Shown here: piece after piece, positions 1 to 4,810 of the stretch
Layout: the number at the start of each line of letters is the position of its first letter
Position numbering within the stretch: position 1 is the first letter of the stretch
Source of the DNA: Bacteroidales bacterium UBA5537
Lineage (GTDB): Bacteria; Bacteroidota; Bacteroidia; Bacteroidales; Lentimicrobiaceae
DNA length: 6,400 nucleotides
Direction: 5' to 3'
Assembly (NCBI GenBank): GCA_002426025.1
Contig: DINP01000088.1
Span: forward strand, 3,541 to 9,940
Notes under the pieces: model-generated
Seen by the model: only the letters and a program-made list of their open reading frames with translations
Databases searched by the model: none
What the model was told of the DNA's origin: nothing
Program-made: the position numbers and the translations under genes

Positions 1-1725
1 GACTTTGGTGTAAACAATGTTTTGCTCAGCGGTTTGGCCGGAATCGCGCTTAAAACCAATAAGACCAAGATAAGGATTAATTTTCTGCGACTTCAGAACG
101 GAGAGTCGAAAGCGGGCGTATTCAATTATCAGAAATCAAATCAGGGAACTGTTTTTGAAGGGATTCAACACAATCTTGAATATAGCCAGCGCTCGTTGAC
201 GAATCTGCTTGTCAGCGGAAATCACTTTTTCAATAACTGGGAGATAGAGTGGAAGATATCCCCGACTTTTGCCAAAATCAAAGATCCCGATGTGCGCTTT
301 ACCCGCTACGAAATTCGCAATGGTGCTTACTCTATCAGCACTGAATCCGGTTTCCCGGAGCGCATCTGGCGAAATCTGGATGAAGAGAATATTGCCGGAA
401 TCCTGAACGTAACCAGGGATTTTGAGATATTCGGAAACAAATCAAAGCTGATGTTTGGCGGTGCATCTACTTACAAACAGCGCACTTACAGCATTCTGAA
501 TTTTGCTATCAATATCAGGAATGTTGAGCTTTTCGGAGATCCAAACGAAATATTCAGTCCTGAAAATCTATGGCCAATGGGCGGCTCATCCGGAAAGGGT
601 ACAACCTACGAAGCCCCATTTATTCCTAACAATCCCAACCAATTTGACGCCAATAACTTTAATTCAGCTGCATTTCTGTCCTGGGAGCTCAGCCCGGTTA
701 AGAATTTAAGAGCCATTGTTGGTTTGAGGGGCGAAAATTTTGTGCAGCGCTATACCGGTCAGGATCAGCTTGCCACCAATGTGCTCGACAATGAAGTCGT
801 TATTGATCAGTTGGATTTCTTCCCGACTGTGAACCTGATTTATAATCTTGCCGAAAAGCAGAATATCAGGGTATCCTATGCCAAGACAATAGCCCGGCCA
901 TCGTTTAAGGAATTGTCGTATGCCGAAATATTTGACCCGATTACCGGCCGAACATTTATCGGGGGCCTTTTCCGCGATGCCGACGATTTTGCAGGGATTG
1001 AATACTGGGATGGCAATTTGCAGACTACCGATATTCAGAATTATGATATCCGCTGGGAGCTGTTCGGACAAAAAGCTCAGACACTTTCATTGGGCGTGTT
1101 CTACAAATCATTCAGTAAGCCAATTGAAATCGTTCCGTTTGTTACCCTGGTAGGCGCTTTCCAGCCACGTAATGTTGGTGATGGAAAGGTTAGTGGTATC
1201 GAACTCGAATTGCGCAAGAACCTTGATTTTCTTAGCACTTCGATGAAAAACTTTACCTTTTCATCCAACCTGACACTCACCCAATCAAGAATAAAGCTCA
1301 GCAATACCGAGTATGCATCGCGGCTTAAAAATGCCCGTACAGGTCAGAACATAGAAAACTACCGCGATATGGCCGGACAGGCTCCCTATATTGTTAACGG
1401 AGGAATTTCGTACAACGGTGGTGAGAATGGTTTTTGGAATGGTCTGGAAGCCGGAATCTACTATAATGTGCAGGGACAGACGCTCGAAATTGTTGGAATT
1501 GTAGATCGCCCCGATATCTATTCAAAACCGTTTCATAGTCTGAATATCAATGCCAATAAGAGTTTTGGTAAGGATAAGCGGATGCAGATAGGTTTAAAAA
1601 TAGATAACCTGCTGAATGCAAAGAAAGAATCGGTATTTGTTTCTTATGAAGCACAAGACCAATACTTTACAAAATTGAATCAGGGTACAACATTTCAGGT
1701 TCGTTTTGGCTACAAATTTTTCTGA
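1..1725 (+). CDS. TonB-dependent receptor, C-terminal beta-barrel part (start outside the window)
   Basis: The reading frame is open from the first base and ends with TGA at 1723-1725, so 574 residues of a longer protein are visible. The first possible start inside the window (TTG at 22) is almost certainly internal. The sequence is alternating beta-strand in style, rich in aromatic residues and without cysteine, as expected for a 22-strand outer-membrane barrel. Family-like landmarks (visible numbering) are VSYAKTIARPSFKELS near 290-305, NVGDGKVSGIELELRKNL near 393-410, RDMAGQAPYIVNGGISYNGG near 455-474, and the terminal strand FQVRFGYKFF, which ends in the aromatic residue used for outer-membrane insertion. 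In this family the barrel moves a bulky ligand (siderophore, haem, vitamin, glycan or peptide) inward using TonB energy. The plug domain and any N-terminal carboxypeptidase-like domain would lie upstream, outside the window. The ligand cannot be told, and no SusD-like partner follows, which argues mildly against a SusC-type glycan importer. Confidence 0.9.
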   Translation, partial: DFGVNNVLLSGLAGIALKTNKTKIRINFLRLQNGESKAGVFNYQKSNQGTVFEGIQHNLEYSQRSLTNLLVSGNHFFNNWEIEWKISPTFAKIKDPDVRFTRYEIRNGAYSISTESGFPERIWRNLDEENIAGILNVTRDFEIFGNKSKLMFGGASTYKQRTYSILNFAINIRNVELFGDPNEIFSPENLWPMGGSSGKGTTYEAPFIPNNPNQFDANNFNSAAFLSWELSPVKNLRAIVGLRGENFVQRYTGQDQLATNVLDNEVVIDQLDFFPTVNLIYNLAEKQNIRVSYAKTIARPSFKELSYAEIFDPITGRTFIGGLFRDADDFAGIEYWDGNLQTTDIQNYDIRWELFGQKAQTLSLGVFYKSFSKPIEIVPFVTLVGAFQPRNVGDGKVSGIELELRKNLDFLSTSMKNFTFSSNLTLTQSRIKLSNTEYASRLKNARTGQNIENYRDMAGQAPYIVNGGISYNGGENGFWNGLEAGIYYNVQGQTLEIVGIVDRPDIYSKPFHSLNINANKSFGKDKRMQIGLKIDNLLNAKKESVFVSYEAQDQYFTKLNQGTTFQVRFGYKFF

Positions 1726-1783
1726 TTATTCTTAATGGTTTTGCTATCAGATTGTTGCTTCGCCATAGGAAACAGATTTTATT

Positions 1784-1791
1784 TATCTTTA
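1784..1791 (+). promoter_or_regulatory. Possible -7 box for the repeat-protein gene
   Basis: TATCTTTA matches seven of eight positions of the Bacteroidetes -7 consensus TAnnTTTG and lies about 52 bases before the ATG at 1844. No convincing TTTG lies about 20 bases upstream, so this is weak. The 118-base gap from the receptor gene allows either separate transcription or read-through. Confidence 0.25.
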
Positions 1792-1843
1792 ATGCATCGT
1801 TTGATGTTAACAACATAATTTCTACTAACGCAAACCACTTTTC

Positions 1844-2311
1844 ATGAAAAAAATATCAATTACTTTTCTCTTTCTCTTTTTCAGCATCTTCATCTGGGCA
1901 CAAAATCTCGATTACCAGAATGGACTCTACTATAAAAAAGGAATGCTGTTTACCGGTCAGAATATTGAATACTACAGCAACGGGAAGATTCAGCTTGAGC
2001 AGAATATTAAAGACGGACTGGTTGATGGCAAAATGGTTCTGTATTATAACAATGGCCAGGAGCAGGAGCAGCGGGAATATATTGAAGGCAAAAAAACCGG
2101 CACCTGGATTAACTGGAGCGAGGAAGGAATAAAAACAGCCGAAGCCGCTTACAAGAATGACATTAAAGATGGCAATTGGTTTGTATGGGACAACAAAGGC
2201 ACCTTACTTTATGAAATGCACTACACTATGGGCAAAAGATCAGGAGTCTGGTATCAATGGGATGAAAATGGAAATCTGATTATGGAGCGGAATTATGAGG
2301 AAGGAAATTGA
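1844..2311 (+). CDS. Exported MORN-type (YwqK-like) repeat protein
   Basis: This 155-residue protein starts with a clear Sec signal peptide: MKK, then a hydrophobic stretch rich in Phe/Leu/Ile, with likely cleavage after WA at about residue 19. There is no lipobox cysteine, so it is probably periplasmic or further exported. After a short lead, residues 36-155 form five consecutive units of exactly 24 residues, beginning at 36, 60, 84, 108 and 132. Gly is fixed at unit positions 3 and 12, Tyr or Trp is common at positions 5 and 8, and Tyr stands at position 20 in four of five units. Units such as KDGNWFVWDNKGTLLYEMHY are typical of the MORN_2 family, often annotated as YwqK-like antitoxin. That label describes the repeat only and is no evidence of a toxin-antitoxin role. 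The chain stops exactly at the end of unit five with no capping segment. The ATG at 1844 is chosen because the signal peptide begins there; no Shine-Dalgarno sequence is visible. Function is unknown; such beta-hairpin repeats usually mediate binding. Confidence 0.85.
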   Translation: MKKISITFLFLFFSIFIWAQNLDYQNGLYYKKGMLFTGQNIEYYSNGKIQLEQNIKDGLVDGKMVLYYNNGQEQEQREYIEGKKTGTWINWSEEGIKTAEAAYKNDIKDGNWFVWDNKGTLLYEMHYTMGKRSGVWYQWDENGNLIMERNYEEGN

Positions 2312-2312
2312 T

Positions 2313-2347
2313 AGTTAACAGTTAAGAACTAATAGTTAATAGTTTTA
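2313..2347. repeat. Degenerate 7-base tandem repeat (AGTTAAN)
   Basis: Two bases after the stop codon of the repeat protein come five consecutive heptamers: AGTTAAC, AGTTAAG, AACTAAT, AGTTAAT and AGTTTTA. Three fit AGTTAAN exactly and the other two differ at two positions each. The tract is AT-rich and non-coding. It may be a decayed heptanucleotide microsatellite; no function is evident. Confidence 0.6.
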
Positions 2348-2376
2348 AAAGGGATCCTTCGTTGTGAATTAAATGT

Positions 2377-2409
2377 AACCTAACAGGTTTTCTATTAAGC
2401 TGTTAGGTT
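2377..2409. repeat. Inverted repeat, possible weak terminator or interspersed hairpin
   Basis: AACCTAACAG (2377-2386) and CTGTTAGGTT (2400-2409) are perfect 10-base inverted copies around a 13-base loop. The left arm can also fold on itself, because AACCT and AGGTT pair around AAC at 2377-2389, giving two mutually exclusive hairpins. The position, about 65 bases after the plus-strand repeat-protein gene and facing a convergent gene, would suit a terminator. However, the stem is AT-rich and only a short T run follows on either strand, so termination is uncertain. Confidence 0.55.
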
Positions 2410-2531
2410 TCAATATAGTATAGTTTGTTAGTCCTGTCAGATATTCTTATAACTACTTAAAATTTCAGGTCTGAGTTAAAAGAGTCAGAAATAGAAACAT
2501 CTTTCCAGCGCTGATTTCGATTTAAAACCAC

Positions 2532-2560
2532 AAAAAAAAGGCCCTGCAATTGCAAGGCCT
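2532..2560 (-). terminator. Rho-independent terminator of the minus-strand genes
   Basis: Bases 2539-2560 form a near-perfect 22-base palindrome: AGGCC, one C/A mismatch, then the self-complementary core TGCAATTGCA, then GGCCT. Read on the minus strand, the GC-rich hairpin is followed at once by eight T residues (the A run at 2532-2539). It starts 23 bases after the stop codon of the gene ending at 2584. This is the textbook layout of an intrinsic terminator, and it probably closes transcription of that gene and of any read-through from the larger genes upstream. Confidence 0.92.
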
Positions 2561-2583
2561 GGGATTATCTATAAAACACACTA

Positions 2584-2934
2584 CTATTTATTTCCAAGCT
2601 TAATGTCCATTTCTTCTTTTTCGTTGGCATTTAGCTGTACGTTTTCAACGAGGCTGTTGTTGTAAGAAATCATCGACAGTATAAGATTGTAAGTGCCGGG
2701 CTCCAGGTTATTGATGGTGAAATGTCCATCGAGATCGGTATAAACTTTCAGGTCGGTGCCTTCAACAGTGACAGCCACACCCGCCAGGGTTTCGCCGGAG
2801 TTAATATCAAGCACCTTACCGCTAACCGAAGCTGTTGCGGCCGGTACGTTGGTTGGATTTCCTTCTGCTGAAGCAAAAGAGTTGAAAATCAGTGCAAAGG
2901 AGGCAATTGTTGCTATTCTGAAGATTGTTTTCAT
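2584..2934 (-). CDS. Small exported carboxypeptidase-regulatory-like domain protein
   Basis: This 116-residue protein has a Sec signal peptide at 1-23 (basic start, hydrophobic core, ASA before the predicted cut) and no lipobox. A short Asn/Pro/Ala-rich lead (about 24-36) is followed by one beta-sandwich domain at 37-114. The domain shows the pattern of the CarboxypepD_reg-like family: SGKVLDINSGETLAGVAVTV, then YTDLDGHFTINNLEPGTYNL, then ISY and a final strand ending DIKL. In Bacteroidetes this domain usually forms the N-terminal extension of TonB-dependent receptors or other large surface proteins. Here nothing follows it: the stop codon comes two residues after the domain and is followed by a strong terminator. 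It is therefore a free-standing periplasmic or secreted domain, not a fragment with visible decay. There is no T9SS sorting domain. The ATG at 2934 is fixed by the signal peptide; the stretch before it is A-rich (AAAAAGATAAGCC) with no Shine-Dalgarno sequence. Binding partner and role are unknown. Confidence 0.85.
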   Translation of the reverse strand: MKTIFRIATIASFALIFNSFASAEGNPTNVPAATASVSGKVLDINSGETLAGVAVTVEGTDLKVYTDLDGHFTINNLEPGTYNLILSMISYNNSLVENVQLNANEKEEMDIKLGNK

Positions 2935-2956
2935 GGCTTATCTTTTTGTGATGATG

Positions 2957-2985
2957 CAAAAATAGTCTGGCATCGTTACCTGAAA
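2957..2985 (-). promoter_or_regulatory. Bacteroidetes-type promoter of the small regulatory-like domain gene
   Basis: Read on the minus strand, TATTTTTG (2964-2957) matches the Bacteroidetes -7 consensus TAnnTTTG exactly. A near match to the -33 TTTG box, TTTC (2985-2982), lies 17 bases upstream, slightly closer than the usual ~19-21. Transcription would begin around 2950, leaving a leader of roughly 15 bases before the ATG at 2934. This suggests the gene can be transcribed independently of the large gene upstream. Confidence 0.5.
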
Positions 2986-3014
2986 GTTAAGCCAATGTTA
3001 AATCAATGTTAAGT
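2982..3014 (+). promoter_or_regulatory. Three phased 11-base repeats, possible regulator binding site
   Basis: Three adjacent 11-base units, GAAAGTTAAGC (2982-2992), CAATGTTAAAT (2993-3003) and CAATGTTAAGT (3004-3014), put GTTAA on the same DNA face every 11 bases. The last two differ at one position; the first is more diverged. The block covers and lies just upstream of the -33 region of the minus-strand promoter. AAAGTTAAG at 2983-2991 fits the published LytTR regulator half-site pattern, and AATGTTAAG at 3005-3013 misses it at one position. The two are 22 bases apart, as in a LytTR site pair. Regulator binding is inference. Confidence 0.4.
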
Positions 3015-3047
3015 TTGATTTTGCCCAAAAAATGAAAAGGTATGTGT

Positions 3048-4796
3048 TTAATGACTAACCACAAATTTTCCTTTATACACAGTGCCTTCAGTGGTTATTC
3101 CTCTGATAAAATAGAGGCCATTTTGCATCAGGGAAACATTAATCAATGTTTCACCTAGGCTGAGCGTGTTCATTTTCAGAATTGAAATGTTGCTGAAATT
3201 GAATATTTCGAGTGAGGAAAGCGTTGTCGGAATCCTGATACTAATTTCATTATCTGCTGGTACCGGAAAAACAAGGAGGTTATTCTCTTTTTTATCTGCT
3301 TTAGGAAAGAACAGGCTCATGTCATTTGAAAATGCAACGCAATCAGTATAAACTGCCGAAACTACATGGAAGAATCCGTATATATGGTCTTCGGCCTCAA
3401 AAACATAGCTTGTTTCAGTAGTTGATCCAATGAAAACAGGCTCATTATAATAACAATCATAAATATCATACCTTAATAGTTCCCGGTTTCCGTTCACTTT
3501 ATGTTCATTGGAGAATCTTCCGGGAAGTAAGGGTAAATTGCCTGCTCTGGGTTTGCCATGTTTCTGGAAATTTTCTTCAGTAGTATTCATAAGAATAAGC
3601 TGTGTAGTTTTTGATCCATCCTGTGATTCTATCAACCCATGCAGATTCCAGTTATAGTTCAGCCCATAAGCATTTGACATTGACTCCCAGACTGTTCCAT
3701 CCAAAGAGATCATATCCCCAAAACCTGCAATGGCGGGTCCAACATCACACCCGGCAACATAATCAGTGGCATTATGGGTAATAGTATAACCAAACCAAAG
3801 CTCAGTTGTACCGCTAACCGGAACTGGCGTATTTAATGTAAATTCATTCCACTCGCCTGCAATATAGGACTCAACTGGCTGGCTTAAAAGCAGTTGTTCT
3901 GCATTTGCTCCCTGCCAGACCTTAAGTACAATAGTTCCATTAGGTCCATATGGAAACATTTTTATTCTTGTCAGATTGCTACCTGCATACTCTATTAATT
4001 GTCCGGAAGTAAATCTGCTGGCCACACTAAATGTTCCTCCTCCTGTTAGCCCGATTGCATCATTGTTTATGCCGTTATCCCATTGTATCCAGTCAGAGTG
4101 AGCCGTTCCGGGAGCTTCCCAGCTAAGCAATACTTCATAAATATTTGGAAAATTAACCGAGCCTGTCAGATTTAATGGGGGAAGACATTCGCGGGAGATC
4201 AAAATATTATCAATCAACCAGTTATTTATATCTGCGCTGTTGACTCCTTCGGCCATAAATCGAACTTTGAAAATACTTCCTTTTGCAAATTCGGTAAGGT
4301 TTAACTTTTGGGAGATCCAATCAAAGTCCGAAATATTTGAAAAATAGCTTACCGTATTCCAGATAGTATCACTACAAATCTGAACTTTTAAAAATTCAGT
4401 ACCTGTTACATTTACAAGGGAATGTTTCAGATCGAAGGATAGATAGATATTTCCATCAATCAAATCCCTGCCACTTAACCAGTTTGAAGTAAGAGCTTCC
4501 TGATAATTGCCAACCGCAGGAATGGAATAAAACTCAGCAGCAGGAGCTGGGCTGCCCACTTGCCCGGCGATGCGCCAATTGCTACTTTCGTTGGTATCCC
4601 AAAGATTGGTTTCAAACAGGCCGCTGCTCCAATCTTCGCTGAATGGCAGCCAGGGAACAGCATTCACATCAAGTGCCCAGGGTTTATCGGGGAGGTTTTT
4701 AAAACTGTCATTATCTTGCTGAGCATGTACGCTTTGTGATAGAAGCATGATTATTATTGAAATAATTATGCATGAAGTGTTTCTTGAAGCTTTCAT
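3048..4796 (-). CDS. T9SS-secreted adhesin-like protein with split fibronectin-III domain
   Basis: This complete 582-residue protein starts with a Sec signal peptide (1-25; hydrophobic Ile/Leu run, likely cut after VHA). Residues about 48-202 resemble a choice-of-anchor-J beta-jelly-roll (PWLPFSEDW at the start, WLIDNILISRE at the end). Residues 204-232 (CLPPLNL to LLSWEAPG) look like the first strands of a fibronectin type III domain. A beta-rich block at about 236-390 then intervenes (WDNGINNDAIGL, LKVWQGANA, ELWFGY, GDMISLDGTVWES). A less ordered linker follows to about 438, and residues 440-492 (LLRYDIY to VVSAVYTDC) look like the remaining fibronectin strands. Residues 507-582 form a T9SS type A sorting domain (FPVPADNEISI, NGLYFI, KFVVSH), which directs export through the type IX system and is normally removed or used for anchoring. 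It starts 14 bases after the paralogue ending at 4811, so the two are probably one operon. No catalytic motif was seen; surface binding is inferred. Confidence 0.85.
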   Translation of the reverse strand: MKASRNTSCIIISIIIMLLSQSVHAQQDNDSFKNLPDKPWALDVNAVPWLPFSEDWSSGLFETNLWDTNESSNWRIAGQVGSPAPAAEFYSIPAVGNYQEALTSNWLSGRDLIDGNIYLSFDLKHSLVNVTGTEFLKVQICSDTIWNTVSYFSNISDFDWISQKLNLTEFAKGSIFKVRFMAEGVNSADINNWLIDNILISRECLPPLNLTGSVNFPNIYEVLLSWEAPGTAHSDWIQWDNGINNDAIGLTGGGTFSVASRFTSGQLIEYAGSNLTRIKMFPYGPNGTIVLKVWQGANAEQLLLSQPVESYIAGEWNEFTLNTPVPVSGTTELWFGYTITHNATDYVAGCDVGPAIAGFGDMISLDGTVWESMSNAYGLNYNWNLHGLIESQDGSKTTQLILMNTTEENFQKHGKPRAGNLPLLPGRFSNEHKVNGNRELLRYDIYDCYYNEPVFIGSTTETSYVFEAEDHIYGFFHVVSAVYTDCVAFSNDMSLFFPKADKKENNLLVFPVPADNEISIRIPTTLSSLEIFNFSNISILKMNTLSLGETLINVSLMQNGLYFIRGITTEGTVYKGKFVVSH

Positions 4797-4810
4797 ACTA
4801 CAGATTTTGC

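Noticed and set aside
22..24. TTG as the start of the receptor gene
   Set aside because: The frame is open to base 1 and the protein would lack a signal peptide, plug domain and first barrel strands; it is an internal Leu.
706..1071. Open frame of 121 codons on the minus strand inside the receptor gene, plus similar frames at 503-709, 920-1153 and 1101-1304
   Set aside because: They lie wholly within a well-supported receptor reading frame, show no family pattern or signal peptide, and fit chance open frames.
1..1725. SusC-type glycan importer
   Set aside because: No SusD-like lipoprotein follows, and the visible barrel landmarks fit a general TonB-dependent receptor; the N-terminal part that could decide is missing.
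1844..2311. Toxin-antitoxin role suggested by the YwqK label for this repeat type
   Set aside because: The protein has a signal peptide and no toxin gene lies beside it; the label comes from repeat similarity alone.
2462..2513. Possible hairpin CTGA...TCAG with ATTT/AAAT flanks
   Set aside because: Only four paired bases in the core, with bulges and no T tract; within chance for AT-rich DNA.
3015..3047. Terminator after the 582-residue protein gene
   Set aside because: Only a five-base ATTTT/AAAAT stem could be drawn, with no GC-rich arm or T run, so read-through to the next gene is possible.
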